Part shown: piece by piece, positions 1-11,694 of the stretch
Layout: every line of letters begins with the position of its first letter
Position numbering within the stretch: the first letter of the stretch is position 1
Source of the DNA: Folioceros fuciformis
Lineage: Eukaryota; Anthocerotophyta; Anthocerotopsida; Anthocerotales
DNA length: 64,000 nucleotides
Direction: 5' to 3'
Assembly (NCBI GenBank): GCA_049999805.1
Contig: JBNGIO010006379.1
Coordinates: 997,971 to 1,061,970, forward strand
The notes under the pieces: generated by a model
Databases searched by the model: none
The model's input: the letters and a program-made list of their open reading frames with translations, nothing else
What the model was told of the DNA's origin: nothing
Program-made: the position numbers and the translations under genes

Positions 1-481
1 CCTCTTTTCTCCTCACGTTGGGCCGTGGAGACGGCCTGTCCATGTCCATCTCTGCCTGTCCCAGCCCGCCCCCTTCCTCTAGGCGACAAGCAAGAGCTAC
101 GCTTGAAGCGCGGGAAGCCACTGCTGCTCCTCCCTCTCCAGGACTCAGCATTCCATCGTGCACCTCGCTGGCATCCGTCAGGCTGTCATCTTCCCCTGCA
201 GATTCAAGGACACATGGAATCACCACACAGGCTTCAGGCTCCTCCCCTGTAACGGCACTACCGATCTCCTCAAACAGGAACAAATCCATCCCATCCGAGC
301 CTTCGAACTCCAATGTCCCTGCGCCGCATGGACTCAAGGCAGTGGCATCAAATCCGACCTCCTCCTGCAGGCTGAAAATTTCCTGAATGAACAGCGGGTC
401 ATCGTCAATCAGCTCGAACTCATCCAGCCCTGACATGGGCGATCCGTCTAGGCCACCATCCCACTCCGGAGCAGAGGCCAT
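1..481 (-). CDS. Partial acidic N-terminal protein fragment, function not recognised
   Basis: An open frame of 160 codons runs from an ATG at 481 to the window edge without a stop. A TGA lies in frame two codons upstream of the ATG, so this start is well defined. The product is strongly acidic, rich in Asp, Glu, Gly and Ser (for example LDEFELIDDDPLFIQEIF at residues 19-36), with no membrane segment. Such an N terminus resembles the activation region of a plant transcription factor, but the DNA-binding or catalytic part would lie beyond the window and I cannot name the family. Codon use and GC are like the neighbouring genes. It lies 267 bp downstream of the stop of the CDK5RAP3 gene, on the same strand. 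Coding status is likely; identity unknown. Confidence 0.6.
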   Translation of the reverse strand, partial: MASAPEWDGGLDGSPMSGLDEFELIDDDPLFIQEIFSLQEEVGFDATALSPCGAGTLEFEGSDGMDLFLFEEIGSAVTGEEPEACVVIPCVLESAGEDDSLTDASEVHDGMLSPGEGGAAVASRASSVALACRLEEGGGLGQAEMDMDRPSPRPNVRRKE

Positions 482-747
482 GGTTCAAGCTGATTGGAAG
501 GCGGAGAAGGTGGGATACCGCGTAGCGCGCCAGAGTGGCCCTCCCCCCCGTCCTTCGACCGAAAGCTGCACCCATCTCTCCTCGGACGCGCGGGATTTTT
601 CGCGTGCTCTTCCCGCGCAGGTTCAAACGGACGAGAAGCGCCAAATTCAACAACACCAGCCTCCTCTGCGCTAAGGCTTTCACATTGATGGAATTTGTAC
701 ATAGGAGACAGGGATGCGAAACCGGAAGGACGCCCCACTAACAACCC

Positions 748-3537
748 TCAGTACCCCAAGACCGTGTTGATCTCTCCGATTATGTTAACGGGTCTGCCGT
801 ACTGAGATGACAGTACAGATTCCACAACCTTCTTCACCTCCCGTGTCCTGGTCATTGCCGCCTCCTGCACAACATGGAGGCACGTTAGCAAGCATTTCAG
901 GTCTGGTAGAGTCCAGGATTGGACAGAAAAGGAGATCAAGCACCTGTTTCGGCCACAAGGCAGAAAGGGTGTTTCGAAGCTCCAACCGCTTCCGACCGAA
1001 CTCAGCCAGACTCTGGGCCAACTTTGTTTCCGTCTGTTTTTTCTGGTTGAGTGAGGCTTCTACTCTGTCCAAAAATCTGAGCCAGAACCGCCGGAAATGC
1101 AATCAGTACATGGGCACAGGACCGCCCAAGGATTGGATGATGAATGCGGGTAGCTTCATGCTTACCTTGAAGAAGTAAGGATCATGATTAGGCTCCGTGT
1201 CTTGTCGTTCATGAGAAGGTCCAGGATCCCAGTGACGCTCTGGACTATTTCTCTCAAGGAGTCAGAGCCGTGTTGTTGAACATCTGAGGGTGCAACAGCC
1301 CTGACCTGATCTTGCAACGCTGCAGTTTCGTCGCTGTGCATTTCCTCTAGTCTTTGCTTCAAAAACGCCTTAAGCTGTCAGGGAACACACCAGGAGCAGT
1401 GAGTGACGTGCGACGTCAGTTGATACCATACTTGTTCATGCTACATGTGCTGTGCCTGTTTCGAGTACAGATGTTTAGTGTCCCTTCCTTTGTACCGCTG
1501 ACTCCTGGCAACATTCTACACCCTCGAGACCAACTCTGCATGGCATAAAAAGACGACAAACTGCAGGTTTACAGGGAATGGCCTGGAAGCGCACCTCGAA
1601 CAAATCATTTAGCAGCCGATTCCTATGTTCTATATCTACCAACGAGCTCTTCATGCTAAAGTTGTCCTCCACGACTTGGGATGCGGCCTCCCCCGGACCT
1701 ACTTGTGACTCCAGACTGGCTCCCACATCTGCAGCATCCTCCACATCGATGTCCCAGCAGATTTCTCCAGTCTCCTGAGTGTCGTCTGCTGCTCCTTCTC
1801 TCTCCACACTTCTGTCATCCACCACTTCTGCAATTGGTTCGCCTATTTCGAACTCGGATGCTTCTACATCCCAGTTGATTTCTTCAGCCTGCCCTTCCAA
1901 TACGCGTTCATTCACATCCCAATCAATGATGGTTGTTGCCGGGAAGTAAGCGCCGCTTACCACTGGCGGCACATCCAGCGAGCCATAAATTGGTTCTGCA
2001 GACCTTCCAGTCTGTACAGGATCATTCAGGACCACACTTCCTGGGTTCTCACGGAGCTCTCTCAGAGTGGCCAGAACCGCTTTAGGTTGACCCTGAAGTC
2101 ATCCACCAGTTGCATTCAGCACCATGCATAGCAAGATGGTCTTTCCATGAGTTGAGCACACTCAGCGACAGGTTGTGGCATCCTCAAACGGATGGCTTAC
2201 CTGAGGCTCTGTGTGGGCATAATTGACAAACGCTTGATAACAATCCAAAGCCTGCCCGATTTTGTCAGTGCAAATTGCATCTGTAATCTCCGCCAGTAGC
2301 TTTGGCAGAGTGCGGACAAGAGCAAGAAGTTCTGCTCTGACATTGATACCCTATTATCAACCGTGCAAGACAGTGAGTGACTCGGGGCAGCGATTACAAA
2401 CCATTTTCCGAGTCATCCAATTCATTGAATTCACGGCTTGCACCTACTCGAAGACACGGAAAGAAAAAAATCCACAAGTTGCTTTCTGCGCTAACCAGTC
2501 GACAAGGCCTAGATCATACCGAAATACCGAGTCCCTGGCAAGCTTGCTGATACTTGAGAGCAGATGCAGCAGCATTGCGCTTAAACTCAGCCTCTTTGTG
2601 GTCCAAGTCCGCAGCTTGTTGCTGCAACTTAGCTATCTGCTTTTTGTAATAAGGACTTCAAGTTGGCCCGATACAACCAAAAAAGCCATCCCCAAATGAG
2701 CCAAGTATCCCAAATCGTAACGTTCGACAGAGTCTAAGTCTGGTGGCTAAAACCACAGTTCACGACGACCTACGGAGAAATGCACGAACCCTCAAACGAG
2801 CAAGCCAATCTTACATCTCATAGTTGATGTTCTGCACCATTATCTGGGCACTTTCTCCCAGGAAAAGGAGGTCTTTCTCATATGCCCGAACCACAGCATC
2901 CCACTCACCCTACAAACCACATCCCACAACACAAGACAGTCAAATATGAGCTCAACTGCCTAGCACAAGAGCTGCTCTCCCGATGCGCCAGATAACCCAA
3001 CAAACCCTGCCCACTCACAGCAGCTCCCGAAAGTCGCCCGAAGAGACCTCGAGCATCAGGATTCCCCTCCACCAACAACTCTCTCGTCCGCTTTGCCTCG
3101 AGATATCCTGTTGCTGCATGGGCATAATCCCCATCACGTCACCGCACGTCCCAAACATTCCCAACGGCCTCACGTTCTCAGATTCCAACTTACAGTCGGA
3201 GGTCAGAGTGCGAAGCCAGGGATCGGCAGTTGAAGACAGGGTCGAGAGGGCCGCCAGTATCCGAGCCTGGATGGGCACCAGCTTTTTCCGCCAGTCTGCC
3301 GGGAGCTTCTTCCGATCAACAAGCCAGTCTGCCACCCGAAAGTATCAAACTTTGACCTCCATAAGGTCCATCATGATTCAAGGTGCAGTGCCCCTCCAAG
3401 CAACCTAAATGACGAAAACCATCACATGCACGACGACTCAGCCAGAACGAGTGAGCACCTCCTAACTTCGCATACGCAATATCAATGGGCAGCTGGTCAA
3501 CTCCAGCTCCAAGTCCTCCTGATGCCGAGGAATCCAT
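748..3537 (-). CDS. CDK5RAP3: CDK5RAP3-like protein (C53), UFMylation/ER-phagy adaptor
   Basis: Ten exons give a closed 548-residue model: 3459-3537, 3194-3328, 3019-3113, 2815-2909, 2520-2655, 2201-2350, 1595-2092, 1166-1374, 944-1076, 748-864. All junctions are GT-AG and in phase. Length equals that of the Arabidopsis protein (about 550). Conserved blocks include [19 protein letters not shown] at the N terminus, the coiled coil, [10 protein letters not shown], and a C terminus with [10 protein letters not shown]. The middle acidic linker in exon 7 carries three W-D motifs, IDWD, INWD and ICWD (about residues 285, 300 and 341), which match the shuffled ATG8-interacting motifs of C53. The family works with UFL1 and DDRGK1 at the ER to trigger ER-phagy after ribosome stalling. 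Its promoter is divergent with the capping-enzyme gene. Identification is firm from sequence recall. Confidence 0.93.
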
Positions 3538-4430
3538 TGAATCCCGATTATACCATACCTGGGTCCTGCTCTGCCGAAGTCCTACTCAATAAACCATGCA
3601 TGCATTGTCACAAATTTATACACCACATCATCCTCGGTCCTCGAAATACGTTGGGCCTATTCCGATCTCGATGTCGTCTCATCCTCGGCTCACGATCTCA
3701 TTCATCCACCCGGACCGGAGACCATATAGAATGCTGTCAGATTTCTATTCGGTGCTTTATATGGCGTACAGGCTAAACCCTATTTACAAATCGTAAAGTG
3801 TGCACTGCAGCCATACTGTTTGGAGATCTAGACTGGACTGCGTTACTCGCATGCTACATGGGCGTTTGTGCTGGTCTTTGAATATTAGCTGTGGAAAGGG
3901 ACTAGGGACTACAGATATCCTAGACTGCCACCAGCAGACTCCTGCTGTGAGGAAGCGCGTACAGCTTCCTGTCGAAGGATCTAACCTCTGTGAAATAGGC
4001 CAACCAGTCGCGGAGTGCGCTACATGTGGCCAGTGCCAAGACAAGACGGAAGACGCCACGCCCAAGCTCATCCAAGTCTCTTGATTGGGGAAAACAATCG
4101 AATTGGAAGTTAGTCGTTGGCCGGGGACTTCAGGGACGCTACGGGCAATCAAGGCCGGCCCTAGCTCAATCGCTTCTTTTCTGTGTCATGGTGGCAAGGT
4201 TGTGTTGACACAACGAATCTCACCGAGGCAATTCTGCGCAATGTGGGCAGCTTGAGTGGCTCTTTGTATTTGAGCGACTAGGGAGGTCCAGCTCCAGGAT
4301 ATGTCTGTGGTGACAAAGCATTTTGGAGTATCTGAGGATAGCATTGGAATTCGAGGGGCATATATGTGCTGATTCCCGAATTACCTGTGGAATTCTATTG
4401 GTGGAGTGTTCTGTTTGGAACATCAGGGAG
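3538..4430. promoter_or_regulatory. Divergent intergenic region between CDK5RAP3 and capping enzyme
   Basis: These 893 bases separate two head-to-head genes and must hold both promoters and 5' leaders. I see no open reading frame with family resemblance. Short plus and minus ORFs here look like chance. No clear TATA box could be assigned with confidence. Confidence 0.5.
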
Positions 4431-7400
4431 ATGGATCTCAATGCTCCCGCTCCCTCTGAGGATGAAGATGACCCGCACCAGGAGCTAGATCAGCAGCAGA
4501 GGCCAGATCAGCACCAGGAGTCGGCCCTGGACATTGCTCGCCGTGTATGTGTACTGTTGGTGTTTTTGGGCTGTTGTATCATGACTTACAGCTCCGCTCC
4601 ATTTGCCCGAGCGGCGAGAGTCTTGGGTAGTGTATGGATTTGTTCTTGCTGCCTCTGGAAAATTTCAGCGAGATGTATCACTGATATTGGGGAGTTCGCA
4701 GGAGAGAGAAGAACGCAGGGCGAGGATGAAAAGGCGGCGTGACGAGGAGGATAGTAACAAGCAGGGAGCACCAAAGGTTGCAAAGCCTTCGGCCGCTATT
4801 ACAACCTACACATCTTCAGACAGGCTTAAAGCTGCAGGGCCTCTTCCGCAAGGTTGTTGTCTAATTTGAGTTACAGTAGAGGCCAGCAGGATAAGGATTC
4901 CAGTCCAAAGGCGTCCTATATGTGAATTCATCAATTCGTTTTCACACGCTTTTGCCCAGGTTGGGTGGACTGTCCTCCTGCGGGAGATCCCATCGAGGGG
5001 TTGATTCCATCTAAAGTACCTCTGTCTGACTCCTTCAATGAGCTGTTGGATGCTGGAATGCGTTATTCCAAGTCCCACGTAATCCGGAAGCAAAGAACTG
5101 CAGGCCGAGATGTAAGGCTTGTCACTTGACCTTCCTGACCTGTTGGAGCTGAGGTGTTATTGCGCAATCCATCTTGGCCGTGACGTTGGGTCCCAACTCA
5201 TAGTGTTAGGACTGTTTGCTCTACAGATCGGCATGGTAGTTGATCTCACGAATACAAGTCGCTACTACTCCCCACATGAGTGGCGATCAATTGGCGTCAA
5301 ACATCTGAAGGTCAGTATCTTACCTCGAGCGCCGCAAGTTTTCCTTCTTCTCTTAAAGGTGATTGGTGCGAATAGTTTTGTGCTCTGTAGACAGTTGAGT
5401 GGTTCTGTAAGACGAACCTTCATGTATTTTACACACACTCCAGCATGGCTGCCTCACATCCATAGCTGCGTGTGTCCTCTTTTATGTTTGTGTAGATAGC
5501 CTGCAGAGGACGGGACGAAGTGCCAGACCCAGAGTCTGTGAACACTTTTGTTTTTGAAGTGAGTGGAACTGCAGCAGCGCTAGCCTTTCTCGTTGAGGTG
5601 TCATTGTGGACTTCCGAATGTGGCTGGCTGACCATTTGATACTGAGCAGGTATTCCGATATTTCAACCAGAAGAAGAATGTGACTAACAAGTTTGTTTTG
5701 GTGCATTGCACCCATGGTCACAATCGGACTGGGTTCATGATTGTACACTTTTTGGTGAGGACGAGGAATTTGACTGTTGAGCAGGTTTGTGCTACTGCTG
5801 CTTATGAAAACTGTATATTCAAACTTGTCACTGAGTTTTGAGTCTGCATCCACCCTGACAGTTCTACCACATTTTCAGGCCATCCAGGCATTTGCAAAGG
5901 CGAGGCCACCTGGTATCTACAAGCAGGAATATATTGAAAGCCTCTTTAATTTCTATCATGAACGGAGGCCAGAAAATATCGTCTGTCCTCACACACCAGA
6001 ATGGAAGAGAGAGGATGTCGACCTGAATGGGGAGGCCAAAGTGGAGCTTGATGATGATGGTGAAGATGATGGTGGCATCATGGCAGCTCTGCAGGTATAG
6101 ATTCATGATCTGCTCACAAGTAGGCATATTATGTACAGCTGTGTGGACGGTTTGTTCTGACCACAAGTTAAGTGTCCCGGTAATAGGAGGCCACACAAGA
6201 ACCGCCTGGTGAGATGACAAATGATGATGTCCTAGGTGATGCTATTTCTGAAGAGAACCAGCTTGAGCTGCAGAAGATATGCTGTTGGGGGCTAGGTGTG
6301 GTAATCATCAGATCCCAACCTATGGTTTCCGCTGGATATGAGTCGGAGGCAACAAGTTGAAAAATGGGGGAAATCAATTATCTTTTTGTCAGGGTTGAGG
6401 GTAATGCAGGTTCGCTGCTGGTGCAACTGGTCTGCTAATGAGTTTCTCTTGGGTTATGCAGAAGACTACTGGGCCTCTTCGATTTCCAGGCTCACAGCCT
6501 GTGTCCCTAGACAGGTGTGCACCCTTTGCAATTGCGTGTCTCTTTGTTTTTGTTTTTGTTTCGGCCTTTGGTTTCCACGTCAGGTCTAAATGGTGTAGTG
6601 GGTTTCTTGAGTGTTGCAGGAAAAACCTGCAACTTCTACGTCAGCGGTATTATTATGCAACTTGGAAGGCAGATGGAACACGATATATGCTGTTAATAAT
6701 TAAAGCAGGATGCTATTTGATAGATCGTAACTTCACGTTTAGAAGAGTTCAGCTTCGTTTCCCACTAAAGGTAAGCTTAGTAGACCTCGGTGGGTGGTGA
6801 CCTTCGATCTCATTGAAAGGCAGTGTGTTTTACACTTTCGTAGTTGCCTTAACAGGGATGTTCAGACTTTCAGCATGGTACTTTGCTTGATGGAGAGATG
6901 GTCATTGATAAAAATCCTGAAACTGGGGCCCAAGAAAGGAGATATCTTGTGTATGATATTATGATGTTAAATCAGACGCCGCTCAGCAAGGTAACAATCA
7001 GTGTCACGGGCACTGTTTCGAGACGGACTCTGATTTGAATACTTTGAGGTCTCTGAACGTTGATCAGCGCACTGAGCCCTGAAGCTTTGTGAGCAAGAGT
7101 TCGGCATGAGCTTTGGCTTGAAAGCTCATCATTTTTTTGTGTGATAGGTTCCTTTCTGCCAGCGTTGGCAGAAGATTGAGGAGGATGTAATAAAGCCGCG
7201 AGCACTAGACCGATGCTCAAATACGCGTTACAAGTACGAGTCAGAACTCTTCAGGGTAAACCCCATCAAGAACACTTTCAACTGTTTCTAATTCAGTAGA
7301 TGTCAAGCTGAGAACGACAACCTTTCATGTGTACATTAAATGCCCTTCAAAAACTGAACCCAACTGTTGCAGGTAAGGCGAAAGAATTTTTGGATGTTAT

Positions 7401-8314
7401 CAACGGTCAGGAAACTCCTCCAAAACTTCATTCCCACTCTTTCACATGAAGCTGATGGGCTCATATTTCAGGTTCGCTTCTTTATACTCTGCTCTTTATG
7501 CTCACTGTATTTTGTGCGCATTGCAGACCAGAGGTCATGTTCGGCTTCCTAATATTTTATCTGCTGTTAGGACTGGGAAGATGAGTATGTCCCACGAACA
7601 CATGAAGGCCTTTTGAAATGGAAATATGCGCACATGAACTCTGTGGACTTCCTCTTCAGGGTAGTCCCCTTAGACACATCGATCTCTTGTTGTAGACGTT
7701 TTAGGTTTGGCGAATGAATTCGTATGGTGAATGACTGTTATGTGTCACAGATTTCAGGCACAGGAGCTCAGATGCTCTACTTGGTGGAAAAGGGAGGGAA
7801 ATATAAGCAGTTAGATGGCGCACGTATTGTTTTCCCAGGTGCATTAATATCTTCCCGACCATATCAGAAACTGACTGGATTGTCACGTTGGTGGCTGTGG
7901 ACGTCTGAGAGTTAGTCACCTCTCTGATCCGTCAATTTTCTTGCAGACACTGTCGACCCAGGAGAGTGCAACGGCAAGATCGTAGAGTGCGGTTTGAATA
8001 AAGAGGATCACACATGGCAGTACATGCGAATACGGTATGATAAAGAAATGCCCAATGCCTATCACGTGTTCCAGAAGGTGAGTTTCATGATCCTCCCGAG
8101 TGTCGTTGCCAGTGATGCGTGTAGGATTATTTTGGAATGATTTGTTCCTCCGTAGGTCATGGGAAGTATAGCCGACAATATTACGGAGGAGGTACTTTTA
8201 AATGAAATCACAGAAATATTGAAGCTACCCATGTATGTTGAGCGAATCCGAAAGGAGACAGCGAAGCAGCAACAATGGGCACAGCAACAGCATCAGCAGG
8301 GTCGTAAATCGTAG
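4431..8314 (+). CDS. mRNA capping enzyme (RNA 5'-triphosphatase plus guanylyltransferase)
   Basis: Seventeen exons make a 680-residue protein: 4431-4544, 4702-4852, 4960-5111, 5227-5310, 5496-5558, 5650-5784, 5879-6094, 6187-6300, 6462-6514, 6620-6770, 6856-6990, 7148-7255, 7373-7471, 7571-7660, 7751-7838, 7947-8077, 8156-8314. It starts MDLNAP like plant homologues. The N-terminal half is a cysteine-phosphatase type RNA triphosphatase with the active-site loop HCTHGHNRTG near residue 207. The C-terminal half is the nucleotidyltransferase, with the GMP-accepting lysine in KADGTR near residue 376, then DGEMV and the OB-fold part. It removes the gamma phosphate of nascent transcripts and adds GMP in the nucleus. 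Exon 8 ends at the GTAATC donor rather than the earlier GTGTGG, because only that keeps frame. A Gln-rich tail ends the protein. No defect seen. Confidence 0.96.
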
Positions 8315-8913
8315 CTTGATTAACGTATTCGATTTGTAGCGAAATTCCTCTTAAATGTTTGTCCACGTGCAAAGATGTGGAGATTATGAGTCATGAGGAA
8401 ACCTCTCTTAAAGCGAATTGGGATGCCTATTCAATTGGGACAAGTACCAGTTGCTAACTACTATCCCACGTTACTGACTTAAATCAGTCATTACCATCAT
8501 TACATGGTATCGGTATGTACTATAACAATGGAGAGACGCACATTCAACTCGACACCTATCGAGGTAGAACAACGCCGGGGGCGTGTCTTGAGTGTTCTCA
8601 TGTCTTGATCCTGCCTTCAGAACAGACGTGACAATTAGTTGCGAAAGGTGGACAATTGGCCATGCGTTGCAACCATAACTTCAACCAAACTCTTCTGACC
8701 TGTTCTGTTGCAAGGACAAACTGATGGAGCCGAGGTTGCAAGTCCTGATGGGAACTCCGATGTAAAGCCGCCCAGGAGAAGATGCAATGCCAATCATGGC
8801 ATGGACCCAGCCGGAAACAGAATGTGCATGCAAAAGAGATGGTGAACCGCATACTTGAAAAGAGGGAGTCTTCTCAAGCCATACAAGTGCAGATAGCCCC
8901 CTGGTAAACCAGA
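8315..8913. other. Convergent 3' region between capping enzyme and PPR gene
   Basis: Tail-to-tail spacer of 599 bases holding both 3' UTRs. No coding signal or repeat recognised. Confidence 0.5.
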
Positions 8914-11694
8914 CTACGATGCAAGCCTCTCGGCAACTTCAGGCTGGTGAAGCCAATTGTACACCTTGACACCTTCACTTATAAAGCAGCCGACATTGGC
9001 ATCTTGAATCTTGAACGGGCTGCCCAGTTTCCCAAGCTTGACCTCAACGGCGTGTTTCACTAAAGAGGACCCGGTGACTTTACTGCGCTTCCCCCATCCT
9101 GTCACTATTTCAACCCTTTGTGGAATATGCCCTGTTCGGAGCATTGTATCTTTGAAGCCCATTAATGATTTTGCGAGCGCAGTTAGGGCTGTTCCCACTG
9201 ACATGACATGAAGGTTAACAGACCAATAATTCCTATCCTTCTCCATCACTGCAAGAGGATATAGGTGGTTGCCAAGGGCAACCTCCCAAACACAGCCAGC
9301 CTCTGCTCGGCAGTCTAGCTTGTGCAAAAAATCAATCAATGCATCAGCAAATCCTCGCCTAGTACCCGAATCCTCACTCCGCAAAGTGGTAAAAAACTTT
9401 TCTACATAGACATGCAACTCATCGGATTGCAGCTCCGCTTCCAGTATTTTGCACAGAAAGGAATGCGCAGGCTGACCTGTGTTGCCCAGAAGATGCAAGA
9501 CAGTGTCTAAATGCTCTTTCTCCTTACATGTTGTGCAGCAACTTAGGAGGAGAGTGTATGTCTGCAAACTCGGCGCGAGCCCCAGCTGTGACATTCCACT
9601 GAGCAAAGTCTTGGCTGCTTCATAATTGTTTAGCCTAAGGAAGGCACTCCCCAGAGAATTGCAAATTTGCACATTCGGAGTCAAACCAGCATTCAGCATT
9701 CGGCGGTACCATTGACAGGCCTTGTCAGCATCCCCGGCTTTTCCCCACATGTCGATCATAAGCCCATACATTGGCATGTCTAAATCCCAGCCTCCTTGCT
9801 CCATCTCTAAGAGAACTTGCTCTGCCTCTTGTATGTGGCCAGAGTTTCCAAGTACCTCCATCATTATGGAATATGTCACCTTGTTTGGTCGAAATCCAGC
9901 ATCCTGCATGTCATTGTAATGCTTCATAGCCAGACGCCAATTGCCAGCCTTAGCATGCAAATCAAGAAGAATATTGTGTGTTACTATGGTAGGACAGCAT
10001 CCGTGCTCAAGCATCTCCCGGAAAACCTTGTGTGCAGCACTTGACTTCCCTGCTTTTCCTAGGCAATGAATGATGACACTGAAGGTGAACGTATCCGGCT
10101 GGAGACCGGCCTGCAGCATTTGCTTGTATATCTGCATAGCAGTATCATGGAGTCCCTCTTTTGCATGTACATCAATGAGGGTGCAATATGTCACTCGATC
10201 AGGTTCACAACCAACTGTTTGCATGTAACGGAATATGGAAAGAGCTTCCAACAACAGACTGGCCTTCCCATAGCTGTGAATGAGCCTGTTGAATGTCACT
10301 ACACTAGGATTGATGCCATCGTGGATCATCTCTTGGAACAAAAGCTCCATGGCATCAAAACATTTTGCTCTGCCTAGTATACCTATCATTGTTGTGTAGG
10401 TGTGAAGATCATGTTTCAAGGAGCCATCTCGCTTGACCCACTGGAAGAACTGCATGGCGACTCCTACTTCATTCTGATTCTTCAGAATCTCATTCACTTG
10501 ACAGGAAGTAAGCCGGGGAGTCAATTTGTCGAGTGCAGCATTGGTGAATAATTCCGAGCGCGTTTCTTTCAAAATGCTACATACTTCATCCACCACCACA
10601 TTCCTGCTACCTGACTCTGACTTGCCCCGATAATGAGATTTTAGATGCCTTTTAGGTGCTCTTGTGGATTCCTGCAACATTCCAGACGAGCCAAAACCCT
10701 GCCAAATGGATTCACCGCCCTTCTCCACTGCTAAGATTTCATTTATCCGTTCAGCAGTTGACAATAAACCGTTGGAGGATGAACAATCGTTGCCTTCCTT
10801 GCAGGCATCGAAGCCAAAGACTGTGTCAGCAAGAGGCACCTCCTTCTGCGAGAAAATGTTGCTCACCTGCTTTGAATTGGTCACTGTACTCACAAAATTA
10901 ACCGTTTCCAAGCATTTGTCCGTAGATGGCACAGCAGATTTTGTGCCGTCAGGAAGAACATAAGTGCCTCGACCCTTCCATATAGAAGAAGCTGCACCAT
11001 CAGGGACCCAAGAGTCACCAACAAGATTCTTGGGAGGTGGAGCGCTGGTATTAAGGGTCCCAAGCTCCTTGTACCCACTGTGCGTGTCTATATTTCGCGA
11101 AACAGGTTTAACTCCACTTGACACAGTAGGTGATTTTTTTCTCGACAGCCCATCAATGTCTGCCAAACCAGATTTCCTGCTCCCTATAGGCTGTGCTGCA
11201 CGCTGACCACCCTGTACTCCTCTTCCCAGATCTTGAGTCTCCAGGGGTACAAATTCTCTGTTATTCCGCAACCCAGGAAATTTAGAACGTGCTGTAGCAC
11301 GTTCTGATGTAACATGTTGTACAGCTGGTTGTGTGTGCTCACCCGTCCTTTCATTGAAACGCTCTCCCCCAGCGGAACCTCCTGCATATGCTTGAAGAGG
11401 CAAAGCTCTATAAACAGAAATATCCACCGATCCCTGTCTTAAACAGGGACCTTTCAACTTCACCTGTTCGTGTAGAGAGGGGTCAGGACCCTCAAAGGCC
11501 GGCTTAGGCTTCAAAGCACCCGTCAGGTGTCTATGTGAGACATCATCCCGTGTTCTGGTAGGAGTCTGGTCATCGCATGGGTGACTCGCAGGGCTAGCCT
11601 CCATCGTGTTGGCTCTTGACCCACATGATGATCCAGCCACCAGCCAATTTCGTGCACCCTTGTACAGGGGGAGCACCTGCTTTGGACGCATCAT
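8914..11694 (-). CDS. Pentatricopeptide repeat protein with C-terminal SMR-like domain
   Basis: A single-exon frame encodes 926 residues from the ATG at 11694 (MMRPKQ). The open frame runs further upstream to an ATG at 11793, but a good 3' splice acceptor (CTTTCGTTGCAG) sits just before ATTATGATGCG, so I prefer a leader intron and the start at 11694. Residues 1-420 are low-complexity and not conserved, likely including an organelle transit peptide. About nine P-class PPR motifs follow (residues 427-730; for example VTFNRLIHSYGKASLLLEAL). The C terminus (about 820-914) holds an SMR-like segment with LHVMSVGTA and VTGWGKRSKVTG. This order matches the Arabidopsis At1g18900/At1g74750 group, relatives of GUN1-type PPR-SMR proteins, which bind or process organellar RNA. 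The exact RNA target is unknown. Target prediction from the PPR code was not attempted. Confidence 0.93.
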   Translation of the reverse strand: MMRPKQVLPLYKGARNWLVAGSSCGSRANTMEASPASHPCDDQTPTRTRDDVSHRHLTGALKPKPAFEGPDPSLHEQVKLKGPCLRQGSVDISVYRALPLQAYAGGSAGGERFNERTGEHTQPAVQHVTSERATARSKFPGLRNNREFVPLETQDLGRGVQGGQRAAQPIGSRKSGLADIDGLSRKKSPTVSSGVKPVSRNIDTHSGYKELGTLNTSAPPPKNLVGDSWVPDGAASSIWKGRGTYVLPDGTKSAVPSTDKCLETVNFVSTVTNSKQVSNIFSQKEVPLADTVFGFDACKEGNDCSSSNGLLSTAERINEILAVEKGGESIWQGFGSSGMLQESTRAPKRHLKSHYRGKSESGSRNVVVDEVCSILKETRSELFTNAALDKLTPRLTSCQVNEILKNQNEVGVAMQFFQWVKRDGSLKHDLHTYTTMIGILGRAKCFDAMELLFQEMIHDGINPSVVTFNRLIHSYGKASLLLEALSIFRYMQTVGCEPDRVTYCTLIDVHAKEGLHDTAMQIYKQMLQAGLQPDTFTFSVIIHCLGKAGKSSAAHKVFREMLEHGCCPTIVTHNILLDLHAKAGNWRLAMKHYNDMQDAGFRPNKVTYSIMMEVLGNSGHIQEAEQVLLEMEQGGWDLDMPMYGLMIDMWGKAGDADKACQWYRRMLNAGLTPNVQICNSLGSAFLRLNNYEAAKTLLSGMSQLGLAPSLQTYTLLLSCCTTCKEKEHLDTVLHLLGNTGQPAHSFLCKILEAELQSDELHVYVEKFFTTLRSEDSGTRRGFADALIDFLHKLDCRAEAGCVWEVALGNHLYPLAVMEKDRNYWSVNLHVMSVGTALTALAKSLMGFKDTMLRTGHIPQRVEIVTGWGKRSKVTGSSLVKHAVEVKLGKLGSPFKIQDANVGCFISEGVKVYNWLHQPEVAERLAS

